From NCBI RefSeq assembly GCF_900187125.1, contig NZ_LT906468.1:1364001-1428000 (forward strand): DNA of 64,000 bases, read 5' to 3'. The notes beneath the pieces were generated by a model that had not been told where the DNA came from, ran no database searches, and saw only the letters and a program-made list of their open reading frames with translations. This stretch comes from Sphingobacterium mizutaii. Lineage in GTDB: Bacteria > Bacteroidota > Bacteroidia > Sphingobacteriales > Sphingobacteriaceae. Position numbers and translations under genes: made by a program. Shown piece after piece: positions 35,990 through 45,600 of this stretch; positions within the stretch are counted from its first letter, which is position 1, and every line of letters begins with the position of its first letter.

Positions 35990-36454
35990 TTACGAGGATT
36001 TCTCGTTGCAAATGTCGCAGATTCCTACGGCGTTGATGGCGATCGAGTGCAATGAAAAATCGGTAGGGAGGTTGATTTTTGGCAATGCGATTTCATCCAA
36101 ACAGTAGACAGAATTGCAGACTGAACAAATGAAATGTACGTGCTGATCATGGTGATGGTCGGCTGTACATTTCGTCGAACAGAAGGCATAAGTTGCCGTT
36201 CCATTCAGGTCAAAAACCTTATGGAGAATTCCCTTTTCTTCAAAACTTGCCAGGATCCTATAGAGGGTAACCCGGTCGATTTCTGACCCTAAGATCTTCT
36301 CTAATTCGGGTTGTGAAATAGCTGAAAGTTTAGTGGAAATAATGTCCAAAACCCGTAGTCTGGGTTGGGTAACTTTAAGTTGATTTGCCTTTAAAACCTG
36401 GCTGAATTCTTCTAATTTTTCCGGATCCAATTCCGTGCTCATATCCGTTTTCAT
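35990..36454 (-). CDS. Fur-family metal-responsive repressor
   Basis: A 154-aa Fur/Zur/PerR-type regulator. The N-terminal winged helix includes KVTQPRLRVLDIISTK and the recognition segment DRVTLYRILASFEEKGIL. The C-terminal dimer domain has CTADHHHDQHVHFICSVC, giving His ligands and the first CxxC, and a second CxxC in GICDICNE for structural zinc. Which metal it senses is not clear from sequence; the HHHDQHVHF stretch is common in both Fur and Zur. It is monocistronic with its own terminator. It could regulate the metal-uptake genes in the window, but no Fur box was identified. Confidence 0.88.
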   Translation of the reverse strand: MKTDMSTELDPEKLEEFSQVLKANQLKVTQPRLRVLDIISTKLSAISQPELEKILGSEIDRVTLYRILASFEEKGILHKVFDLNGTATYAFCSTKCTADHHHDQHVHFICSVCNSVYCLDEIALPKINLPTDFSLHSIAINAVGICDICNEKSS

Positions 36455-36490
36455 GGTTTAAATTTACGCAATTATATTGGGTATAAAAAA

Positions 36491-36515
36491 AGCCCCCAAT
36501 TTCTCATTGGGGGCT
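36491..36515 (-). terminator. Terminator of the transaldolase gene
   Basis: AGCCCCCAAT (36491-36500), loop TTCTC, ATTGGGGGCT (36506-36515). On the minus strand the stem is followed by seven T. Confidence 0.9.
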
Positions 36516-36540
36516 CTATATTTTCTCAGGAAAATACCGA

Positions 36541-37200
36541 TTATTTACCTGCTGCTTTAGCGTGGTCAGCTAAGAATTGAGCTAGTCCGCTATCTGTTAA
36601 TGGGTGCTTCAATAAAGCTAACATAGCTGATAAAGGACCCGTCATAACGTCTGCACCGATCTTCGCACAACCTAAAATATGTGCACTATGACGTACAGAT
36701 GCTGCTAAAATCTGTGTTTCAAAGCCGTAATTATCGTAGATTTCACGGATTTCTTCGATCAAACTCAAGCCATCTACTGAAATATCGTCCAAACGACCGA
36801 TGAATGGAGATACGTAAGTAGCACCTGCTTTAGCCGCCAATAAAGCTTGGCCAGCAGAGAAAACTAGCGTACAGTTGGTTTTGATGCCTTTTTTACTGAA
36901 ATATTTGATTGCTTTAATACCGTCTTTGATCATAGGAACTTTAACGACGATCTTGCTGTCTAGTGCTGCTAAAGCCTCACCTTCTTTGATCATTCCTTCA
37001 TAATCTGTTGAAATTACCTCAGCACTTACGTCTCCCTCAACGATATCGCAAATAGCTTTATAGTGATTGATTACATTTTCTTCACCAGAAATACCTTCTT
37101 TAGCCATTAAGCTAGGGTTGGTGGTTACTCCGTCTAAAACGCCAAGATCTTGAGCTTCTTTGATTTGTTCCAGGTTTGCGGTATCAATAAAAAATTTCAT
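36541..37200 (-). CDS. fsa: Fructose-6-phosphate aldolase / short transaldolase
   Basis: A 219-aa TIM-barrel enzyme of the short transaldolase (TalC/FSA) type. Motifs are [45 protein letters not shown] (the Schiff-base Lys), [30 protein letters not shown] and [20 protein letters not shown]. Such proteins act either as transaldolase in the pentose phosphate pathway or as fructose-6-phosphate aldolase. Short Bacteroidota members often serve as transaldolase. The residue in QALLA suits the family but does not settle which. I chose ATG 37200; the upstream extension is not conserved-looking. It is monocistronic. Confidence 0.9.
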   Translation of the reverse strand: MKFFIDTANLEQIKEAQDLGVLDGVTTNPSLMAKEGISGEENVINHYKAICDIVEGDVSAEVISTDYEGMIKEGEALAALDSKIVVKVPMIKDGIKAIKYFSKKGIKTNCTLVFSAGQALLAAKAGATYVSPFIGRLDDISVDGLSLIEEIREIYDNYGFETQILAASVRHSAHILGCAKIGADVMTGPLSAMLALLKHPLTDSGLAQFLADHAKAAGK

Positions 37201-37255
37201 GATAGTATTTGAATTAATTTGTTTTGTAGAATTTTCGAATATCCAATTGGATAGG

Positions 37256-37263
37256 CAAAGGTA
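37256..37263 (-). promoter_or_regulatory. -7 element of the transaldolase gene
   Basis: The minus strand reads TACCTTTG, an exact TAnnTTTG, about 55 nt before the ATG. Confidence 0.45.
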
Positions 37264-37474
37264 ATTATATTGTTTCAAGAATTGAAGTTATTGCCTTCAT
37301 ATCCAATATATTTATTACGTTTAAATGCATTTTTACTCCTAAACGGAACAAATTCCAGCGTTCTCCTGTTATAATGGAAAGCAATTGTAATAATTTATTC
37401 ATGTGCAAAAGCTTTTTTCCTTTTTGGATTTCAATCCTTTATCTTTAAAAAGCTGTAACAACAATTCGCATTTC

Positions 37475-38704
37475 ATGCAAATATTTAGATCTCTCAAGTA
37501 CCCCAACTATCGATTACATGTTATAGGGCAATCAATCTCCCTCTTAGGTACTTGGATGCAACGGATAGCCATCAGCTGGTTGGTCTATCAATTGACAAAC
37601 TCGGTTTTTTGGCTAGGTTTTGTTTCCTTTATATCCTTACTTCCTTCACTTGTTTTATCCCCATTTATCGGCGCTTTTGTCGATCGTCATAAAAAATATA
37701 AGCTCGTTTTGATCACCCAAATTGGGTTGATGGTCCAAGCTGGCTTGTTGGCTCTTTTGGTTTATTTAAAGATGGAATCCGTCTTGTATTTGTCCATTTT
37801 GGGCTTTCTTCAAGGCGTGGTAAATGCTTTTGACGTATTGGGGAGACAGGCTTTGCTGGTCAATTTAGTGGATAATCGTAAGGATTTGCCCAATGCTATA
37901 GCGTTAAATAGTTCAATTTTCAATGCTGCTAGAATGGTAGGGCCTGCAATAGGAGGGATTTTACTGTCAACTTATGGAGAATTGGCCTGTTTTACACTGA
38001 ATTTTTTAAGTTTTATCCCAGTAATTATCTGTCTATTATTGATGAAAGTGACGGAACATGTGATCGTGATTCCTAATGAAACCTCTTTCCAGGGGCTTGT
38101 ACATGGCTTCAATTATCTCAAACGATCCCCACATATCGCCTCTTTAATTGTTATTCTGAGCATTTCAAGCCTATTGGTTATTCCTTATACCTCCCTTTTG
38201 CCAGCTGTTGCCAGGGAGTTATTCCAAGGAAATGAACGTACTTTTTCCTGGTTTGAGAGTGCTGCCGGACTGGGTGCCATGATCGGAGCGATCAATATGG
38301 CGAGGTTAAAGACTGGTGAAAATCTCCGGTATAGGATCATGTTTGCAGCCTTTTTTATGGGGATTTCACTGGTATTACTGGCATTTGCCCATTATTTGCC
38401 ATCAGCATTACTGTTCACTGGGGCGGTTTCATTCTCCATGATGATGCAGAATTCGTCCATCAATACTTACATTCAAACCCATGCAATGCCAGCTTATAGA
38501 GCCAGGGCAATGTCCTATTATGTGATGGCATTCCAGGGAATATTCCCTATTGGGAGTCTTTTGACAGGTGCAATAGCGGAAATAGTAGGGATTAAGAACA
38601 CTCTTTATATTATGGGTGGCTGTGGAATTTTACTGGCTATAGGCTTCTATATTTACCTAAGGCTTCATATTCAGCGCAGGTTGTTTAAATTCAATTTACG
38701 TTGA
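37475..38704 (+). CDS. MFS transporter, EntS-like exporter
   Basis: A 409-aa major facilitator with about twelve helices. The start SLKYPNYRLHVIGQSISLLG and TWMQRIAISWLVYQLTNSVF, and the loop FIGAFVDRHKKYKLV (motif A type), match the MFS_3/EntS subgroup, whose members export siderophores or drugs. The later ARMVGPAIGGILLSTYGELA is also typical. I chose ATG 37475; an upstream GTG at 37403 would add a 24-residue tail. Its last 34 nt overlap the end of the convergent aspartyl-protease gene. The substrate is unknown. Confidence 0.88.
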   Translation: MQIFRSLKYPNYRLHVIGQSISLLGTWMQRIAISWLVYQLTNSVFWLGFVSFISLLPSLVLSPFIGAFVDRHKKYKLVLITQIGLMVQAGLLALLVYLKMESVLYLSILGFLQGVVNAFDVLGRQALLVNLVDNRKDLPNAIALNSSIFNAARMVGPAIGGILLSTYGELACFTLNFLSFIPVIICLLLMKVTEHVIVIPNETSFQGLVHGFNYLKRSPHIASLIVILSISSLLVIPYTSLLPAVARELFQGNERTFSWFESAAGLGAMIGAINMARLKTGENLRYRIMFAAFFMGISLVLLAFAHYLPSALLFTGAVSFSMMMQNSSINTYIQTHAMPAYRARAMSYYVMAFQGIFPIGSLLTGAIAEIVGIKNTLYIMGGCGILLAIGFYIYLRLHIQRRLFKFNLR

Positions 38705-39123
38705 TTTAAGGTCAAAATATTCTTTTTGTAATCAATTTTTGCGCCATATAACTTCAAGATATCCCCTCCTAAAACCCCGATAACTGGGTCTAAACCAATC
38801 TGACCATACGCATAATTAATAGAGCTGAGGTCCAATACCGCTACGGTAAAGTTTTTGGTACTCCAATCTGCCATTTTTATCTGGGGAATGGTAATCATAA
38901 AACTTTGCATATTGTTGGTGCCTAGACCAGTAGAAAGGATGTCGGTATTCAAGAAATCTTCTTCATTAATGCCTGAATTTAGAAGGGTTTCCTTGTCCAA
39001 CACGGTTTTTGAAGCGCCCGTGTCGATAACCATTTTAAATTTCTTGTCAAAAATCTCGATCTCTGTAATAATATGAAAGCCATCGGCTTGCAGGCCGATG
39101 ACTTCAAATGGAATATTTTGCAT
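38671..39123 (-). CDS. Retropepsin-like aspartyl protease domain protein
   Basis: A 150-aa soluble protein with one pepsin-like lobe. KMVIDTGASKTVL holds the catalytic Asp-Thr-Gly, and GVLGGDILKLYGAKIDYKKN is the second conserved turn. A single lobe implies a dimeric active site, as in retroviral and bacterial clan AA proteases. There is no signal peptide, so it should be cytoplasmic. Its 3' end overlaps the MFS gene by 34 nt in a tail-to-tail arrangement. It lies 28 nt downstream of mdh on the same strand, so the two may be co-transcribed. The substrate is unknown. Confidence 0.8.
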   Translation of the reverse strand: MQNIPFEVIGLQADGFHIITEIEIFDKKFKMVIDTGASKTVLDKETLLNSGINEEDFLNTDILSTGLGTNNMQSFMITIPQIKMADWSTKNFTVAVLDLSSINYAYGQIGLDPVIGVLGGDILKLYGAKIDYKKNILTLNQRKLNLNNLR

Positions 39124-39151
39124 TTAAATAATTATTCTGAATTATATTGAG

Positions 39152-40096
39152 CTATTTTTTTAGTACCCCTTCGGCGTAAAGAACATCATTCATTTTGCGA
39201 ACTGCATCAGCACTTGCTTTGAACAATTCCTCTTCCTCAGCAGATAGATTCATTGGTACGATTCTGTCCCAACCTTTATTATTGATGATCACAGGCACAC
39301 CGATATTGATGTCTTCTTGACCATATTCACCTTCAAGGTAAACTGAAGCCGTGAACAATTTGTTCTGGTTGTGCACAATACTTTCCACCATTGCTGCTGC
39401 GGCTGCACCCGGTGCGTACCATGCAGAAGTGCCGATTAAAGCGGTCAATGTAGCACCACCAACCATGGTTTTCTTAACGATTTCTTGTTCTTCTTCCTCT
39501 GTAAGGAAGTCTGCCACTGGCACGCTGTTCCAGGTTGCATGTTTGATCAATGGAATCATGGTCGTATCACCATGTCCACCAATTACGATGGCATTTAAAT
39601 CATTTGCAGAAGCATTTAATTTATCACTGATTTGATATTTGAATCGTGCTGAATCCAATGCTCCACCCATTCCGATGATTCTATTTTTAGGAAGTCCGCT
39701 TGATTTTAATGCTAAATAGGTCATTGTGTCCATTGGGTTGGAAACAATTAATATGATGATCTCTGGTGAATGTTTGATGAGGTTTTCAACTACGGTCTTT
39801 ACGATATTGGCATTCGTACCGATTAATTCTTCTCTCGTCATCCCTGGTTTCCTAGGAATACCTGAGGTAATCACCGCCACTGTTGAGCCTGCCGTTGCTA
39901 AATAATCATTGGTAACTCCTTTTATTTTTGCATCAAATCCTAAAAGGGCTGAGGTTTGCATCATATCTTGGGCCTTCCCCTCCGCAAAACCTTCTTTAAT
40001 GTCTAACAAGATGATCTCTTCTGCTACATTTTTTCTTACCAGATTATCAGCGGTCGTTGCTCCAACTGCCCCTGCTCCAACTACGGTTATTTTCAT
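39152..40096 (-). CDS. mdh: Malate dehydrogenase
   Basis: A 314-aa NAD-dependent enzyme converting malate to oxaloacetate in the TCA cycle, of the LDH-like type. Motifs are KITVVGAGAVGATTADNLVR (Rossmann), SGIPRKPGMTREEL with the substrate-binding Arg that marks malate over lactate specificity, VSNPMDTMTYLALKSSGLP, GMGGALDSARFKYQI and VIGGHGDTTMIP with the catalytic His. I chose ATG 40096, which starts the Rossmann strand; the upstream extension is not plausible. A TATTTTTG -7 element lies at 40133-40140 (minus). Confidence 0.95.
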   Translation of the reverse strand: MKITVVGAGAVGATTADNLVRKNVAEEIILLDIKEGFAEGKAQDMMQTSALLGFDAKIKGVTNDYLATAGSTVAVITSGIPRKPGMTREELIGTNANIVKTVVENLIKHSPEIIILIVSNPMDTMTYLALKSSGLPKNRIIGMGGALDSARFKYQISDKLNASANDLNAIVIGGHGDTTMIPLIKHATWNSVPVADFLTEEEEQEIVKKTMVGGATLTALIGTSAWYAPGAAAAAMVESIVHNQNKLFTASVYLEGEYGQEDINIGVPVIINNKGWDRIVPMNLSAEEEELFKASADAVRKMNDVLYAEGVLKK

Positions 40097-40295
40097 ATAG
40101 TTAAGGGTTATGTTTATTTCCACTAAATCTAACAAAAATAATCGTCAATCGCAGGCTAATTAGCGTCAATTTAATGTAAATCAATAATTACAGAGCAAAA
40201 TTTCGAAGGGGAAATCGGGAGTATCATCCATAAACCTAACCTTAAATTTTATGGATTTCGAAGAATAGAATAGTTAGGCTAAAAGGAAAAAAATT

Positions 40296-40323
40296 AAGGA
40301 GCTGTTTGATCAAACAGCTCCTT
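40296..40323. terminator. Palindromic terminator after tamL
   Basis: A 28-nt perfect palindrome centred on GATC, with AAGGAGCTGTTT on one arm. The minus strand continues into a T-rich run. It begins 4 nt after the tamL stop and probably works in both directions. Confidence 0.85.
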
Positions 40324-40326
40324 TTC

Positions 40327-42627
40327 TTAGAATGGATAACCTATCGCTAGGTTAAACACCAAATTATCTCTTCTCCAGTCCCGATCGCGGATATCGATAT
40401 ATTTGAATACCCAGCGGTCATCTTTAGGACGATATGGAACCCTGAATGGTATAGCGAAGTCCGTACGGATGATTAAGAAATCCAAATCTAACCTTAGACC
40501 TAGACCTCCACCAACAGCCAATTCACTTAAGAAAGCCTTACTGAACTGACCACCAGGTTTATTTTCATCTTTGTTTTGCAACCAAACATTACCTGCATCG
40601 ATAAAAGCTGCCCAATGCAGCATCCCTGCTAGTTTAGCTCTATATTCTGTATTCAGTTCCAGTTTATAGTCACCGGTTTGGTCAGCAAAGAAATTTTCCT
40701 CACCCAAGTTTTCAGGAAGGGAAGAACCTGGACCTACCGCACGTGCCCTGAAAGCCCTTAATCCATTAGGGCCACCGGTAAAATACTGCTTCAAATATGG
40801 TAATGAACGCGAGTTTCCATAAGAATAACTCGTTCCGATCATAATCCTGGATGCAAGGGTTGAAGTAGGCGTAATCTTTAAATAATGTCTTAAATCTGCC
40901 TCAGCTTTAATAAATTGCGAATACGGGGTACCGAAAACCTCTTTGATTTTCCCTTCATTGTAGTTAGCCCCTTGGATCAATCCCAAGATGTTACCAGACG
41001 TATTTAATCCCGCCTTGGCATAGAAGGTATGCTTCTTGTTCTCCATGGTATTCGTGAATGTGTACACGTAATTTGGACCAAAAGAAAACTGTGGGTCTAC
41101 AATATGACGTAGGGTAGGGACAGTGTCCATCTGCGCCCTATATTCATCAGAAATACCTCTAGGTTGCACATAGATAATCTCTGCAAGCGTTAAATTATGG
41201 TCCTTTTGCTGGTTTTCTTTCCATGCATAACCATAGTTTAAGGTCATTGAATTCAAGGTATAGGCAGTCCTACGGTTCAAGAATTCATAACCCGCTTTTA
41301 AGAATGTCTTCGGGATATACTGTTTACCGGGAGTCCATTTATAAGGAGATAGCAAACGAGGCCAAGTAATTCCTACTTCAGCACCGTAACGAATGTAAGA
41401 AGAGTTTAAGTTTACATTTCCTCCAGTTTGGGTTTCATAACCTCCGAAAACAGAAACTGTTAGGTTCTCAAACCCTTTGAATGCATTCTTTAAGGTCCAA
41501 TTGGCCGTAACTTCCGTTCCATTATAAACGGCAGCAGTCTTACCCACAAGCTCCAAACGGATGGATTTTTTCTCCATTGGCGTCAAGTAATAATAGACAT
41601 CCAAATGATCGGTAGAATCTGGACTATCCACAAATTCGTTCTTGACAAATTTGAAAGTATTCAAGTTTACCAAGTGGTTGATGGTCATATTGTGATTCCA
41701 TCGGTTGTACATCTGCTCTGGTTCCAAGAACAGGTGGTTAGCCAATACTTTCTTACGGTATTTGTTCTGTGGGTCAATGATATAGAACTTGTCGTCGTAT
41801 TTCTCAACACTTCTCGGAACTCTTCTTCTATTGGACCCAGAAGTTTCCTTATAGTCCGCAAAAACATAGACATTCCCGATATGTTGAGGTTCTTTCGCCT
41901 GTCTAGGGGTTTCCGGTTTGACAGTCATGTACATGTTGACTTTATTGTCTCCAATTGTACTGTCTACTTCTACCAATAGGTTGTCAGGACTAAAATAATA
42001 GTAGCCTTGATCCTTTAACTTATCGTCAATCCGATCCCTCTCATTCAAGATGACATCGAGGTTGTAGTTATTACCAGGTTTTAATAAAGTCTGAGCCTTG
42101 GTATTGATAATAGATCTCCCTAAGCGACTATTGCTATCGACATCAAATTTGACTTCATTGATTCGATAGATGGGCCCTGGAAAGGCATCATATTGAATGG
42201 TTGCCATCTTACCATCAATCAGCGTATCAGAAGTGACGTGAGCCGTAAAGAATCCAAGATTTTCCATCTTATTTCTAAGCAGGTTCTCATTGTATTCCCT
42301 GTTTACATCACTCAATAGGACAGGGGCTTCACCTTGTTTCTTTAACCAACGCCTTATGAAGTTGTTGCTAGTATCCGGACCGCCACCCATATTCCATAAA
42401 CCCACTTTAAAATAAACCCCTAAAAGTTTACTGTTTGGTTTAGGCAATAGAGAACCCTCCAAAAAGGTCTCAAAACCTTCTTTTCGCTCCTTTGGAATGG
42501 TGTCATTATGGATGACCACATCTCCTTCTTTATAGAATTTGTCCCCTTCAGCAATGTATTTTGTAGGATTACAGCTTGCGATAAGCAATAATCCAAAGGA
42601 GTAAGCAAACAGTTGCTTAATTTTCAT
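40327..42627 (-). CDS. tamL: TamL, BamA-family lipoprotein
   Basis: A 766-aa outer-membrane protein of the Omp85 superfamily. It begins with a lipoprotein signal (FGLLLIASC, lipidated Cys18) and so matches the lipidated TamA-like protein of Bacteroidota. POTRA-like repeats (about 90-300) are followed by a 16-stranded barrel (about 400-766) with PYLKQYFTGGPNGLRAFRAR (the family VRGF/Y-type lid motif region) and a C-terminal strand ending FNLAIGYPF. It works with TamB to place proteins or lipids in the outer membrane. Its ATG overlaps the end of tamB by 11 nt, indicating translational coupling. Confidence 0.9.
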   Translation of the reverse strand: MKIKQLFAYSFGLLLIASCNPTKYIAEGDKFYKEGDVVIHNDTIPKERKEGFETFLEGSLLPKPNSKLLGVYFKVGLWNMGGGPDTSNNFIRRWLKKQGEAPVLLSDVNREYNENLLRNKMENLGFFTAHVTSDTLIDGKMATIQYDAFPGPIYRINEVKFDVDSNSRLGRSIINTKAQTLLKPGNNYNLDVILNERDRIDDKLKDQGYYYFSPDNLLVEVDSTIGDNKVNMYMTVKPETPRQAKEPQHIGNVYVFADYKETSGSNRRRVPRSVEKYDDKFYIIDPQNKYRKKVLANHLFLEPEQMYNRWNHNMTINHLVNLNTFKFVKNEFVDSPDSTDHLDVYYYLTPMEKKSIRLELVGKTAAVYNGTEVTANWTLKNAFKGFENLTVSVFGGYETQTGGNVNLNSSYIRYGAEVGITWPRLLSPYKWTPGKQYIPKTFLKAGYEFLNRRTAYTLNSMTLNYGYAWKENQQKDHNLTLAEIIYVQPRGISDEYRAQMDTVPTLRHIVDPQFSFGPNYVYTFTNTMENKKHTFYAKAGLNTSGNILGLIQGANYNEGKIKEVFGTPYSQFIKAEADLRHYLKITPTSTLASRIMIGTSYSYGNSRSLPYLKQYFTGGPNGLRAFRARAVGPGSSLPENLGEENFFADQTGDYKLELNTEYRAKLAGMLHWAAFIDAGNVWLQNKDENKPGGQFSKAFLSELAVGGGLGLRLDLDFLIIRTDFAIPFRVPYRPKDDRWVFKYIDIRDRDWRRDNLVFNLAIGYPF

Positions 42628-45600
42628 TATTACCCCCTTCCTCTTCTTCATTTTTAATGGCAGACTTATTTGGCTCAATGGTATTTGTTGAAGTATCTCT
42701 ATTTGTGCTGTCTACTGGCAGTCCAGTGCTATCTGGCTGTGTTTTCAGCTCTTCTTGTTTCCTCTCTTTTTCTCTTTCTTCCATCCGTTTTCTGAATTCA
42801 GGGCTATGGATCATCAAACTATCGCGGATTACCATTCTTACGGAATCACGGTATACCGAATCGGTTTCCATTCTTTCCACATCAAATCTTCTTCTGAAGC
42901 CGCGGCTATCGGTATTATAATATTCCTGTAATGCTTTGGAGTTCATGAACAATTCCCTAAATCTATTGTAACTCATATTGATGATAAAACCGATACCTGT
43001 TTCAACAAATTGTCCCTGTAGGGTAGCTTGATATTGGTTTTTGCGGTAAACTCTCGCAAAATAACGTCCATCTTTCGATAATTGATAATCCAAGGAAATA
43101 TCACCTGCAATATTAGAAGCTTTTTCGCCTGGACGGGTATTTCCTTCCACCTCAAAGTTGGAACCAATCGTGATCTTTAAGCGATCATCAAACAGCATTT
43201 TGGAGATACCAACATTTAAGTCTGTTCTGGTTTCAGCATTTCCAGTCAGGTAATCCTCTTCCGAATTCAAGTTGAAGTCTAACTCAACCCCTTTGATTAG
43301 GTCAGAAGCTAAATTGTTCAATTGACCGGTCAAGAAGGAACTTACGGTACTTCTCACCATGGCTTCCGTACCACCACCCGACAAACTTTCAAATGGATTC
43401 GCCGACATAAATCTACCCAAGGCAATCAAGGAGAATACCTGTTTATTTAATTCGGCTGGATCCTCGCGCATATTTGAAAGGGCAATATTAACCTTGCTCA
43501 CCACATCTTGGGAAACAATGGCGTTCTGCTCATCCAAATCGATATCGAAATTGATCTGAGGTTTGAATAGTTCTCCAGTCAATTTCAACAATACATTAAA
43601 TGGCACCCTTTGTTTATATAGGTTTTGGCTTTCTGAACCAATTTGGTTCTGTACCAATTCCAATGTAGCAAACTTACCTGTGTAAACCGCTGTGATATCT
43701 AATCTTGCATCCAATGGATCTCCATTCCATGTAATGGTACTTCCTTTTTGGAAACTGAAATCCTTGGAAATAGGACCGAAGGAGAAGGTATAATCACCTT
43801 TTTCCACGGTAAATGTACCAGACATCGTAATCTTTTCATTGGCATCAATGCTGGTATTGATCTCGGCAACACCTTGGATATTTAAGGCATCCTGGGTTCC
43901 TTCATCTAAGATGACCTTGAATTTTGCGTCTGGATCTGTACTTAGGTTCAATGCAATATCATAGCCTGACAATTGGCTTGAAACCGTAGTCAAGGAGTCT
44001 AGCTGTGCAAATACATTGGCCCTCGCCGTATCACTTTTATCAACAAATTTGACAACACCTTCGCGTTGTGCAATACCTGGATCATCATTTGGAACGATGA
44101 AGTTGAAATCTGTACGGTCATTAGCTTTTACATTTCCATCAATCCTTGGTTTATCTAAATCACCAGTAATCCGCAAGTTTGAAGTCACGTACATCTTACC
44201 AAAGAATAGATCATTGTCAAGGCGTGTGGAGTTCATGACCTCAAAATCATCCGTTGTCAGGTTCAGATTAAAGATAAAATCTGTGTAGGTTGTGGTTTTG
44301 ATAGTACCATTCAACCGAGCCACATTATTTTTAGAGTCCACCAAATTAAATTGACGGAAGCTGATTCCCTGATCATTAAAATAGATTTTCTGATTATCAG
44401 CGCGCATATTGGAGTTCAACATGGAGGCATTGATAATGGCGTCATGGAATGTCAATTCACCATTGATCCTTGGAGCTGATGTGGTTCCTGTAATCTTTAA
44501 GGTTCCAGCTAAATCCCCTTGTGCATCTCTCAGATTACCCAAACTGAAAGCTTGAATCGTTTGCATGCGCATAGGGTTTAAGTTCAAGGTAGCATCAATC
44601 TGCATATCGCCTTCTGGAGGCGAAATAACATCACCTACGAGATGAACATCATTACCGTTTTCCGTTATTCTGACATCAGCAGAATAGGTGTTTTCCTTAA
44701 TATTGTTAACCTTTAAAGCTACATTACCGATGGTATCTGTACCAAAGAAGAATTTATCTATCGTTAAATCTGAAACAAATACTGGCGTCGATTCAAATCT
44801 AGAAACTGTCGCATTACCATTAATTCCACCACCAACTTTTAATGTTTCTGATTGAAGCATTTCCGTAATGGTTTCAATTCTAAAGTTATTGAAGCTAAGG
44901 TCAATAGGAGCATTATAGGTTGAATCCTGGGATTGGATCCGTAGTTCTTGGCCATCATTCGATAAAACGAAGCCAGTTGCCCGGACTCCTCGTTGTCCAA
45001 AACTGATTACATTGTTTGGTTCAATATCCCAATCTTCATAGTTCAACATTAATCCATCTTCTTTCAAAGAAAGATCATAACTATTGTTGCCCACCAACAT
45101 GGTTGCACCTAGATGATATTGTTCTTTATCTTCCTTATCCTTAATCCATAGCCCAAAATCAACGTTGTTCTCAACCACACTACCACTGATTACGGTATTT
45201 CGGAGCTCAATGTTATTGACCAAGATATGGCCGATCAAGGCATTATAATATAAGGTGCTATCTGCGGTAATGATATCCACACCCACATTTTCAACCTCAG
45301 TGCCTGCATAGGTAACCTTTGGAGCCAATAACTTGGCCATCAAAGTCCGGTCCTCACTATTGAAAGTACCATCTAGGGTCACATCCTGTAGTTCCTGTAA
45401 ATCAGGAAGGAAGTCACGCACGATCCTTGACCGATATAATCGAGCAGAAAACTCAAATTGCTGTGGCGAATATTCATATTTCGTATGGACACCTGAAGGG
45501 TTATAATAGGTCTGAATAATATCCGAAATAGATGACCCTAATTCAGTCAACTTATAACTTCCCGTTAAATGGGCGCTTAAAAATTCAGAGTTTAATATTA

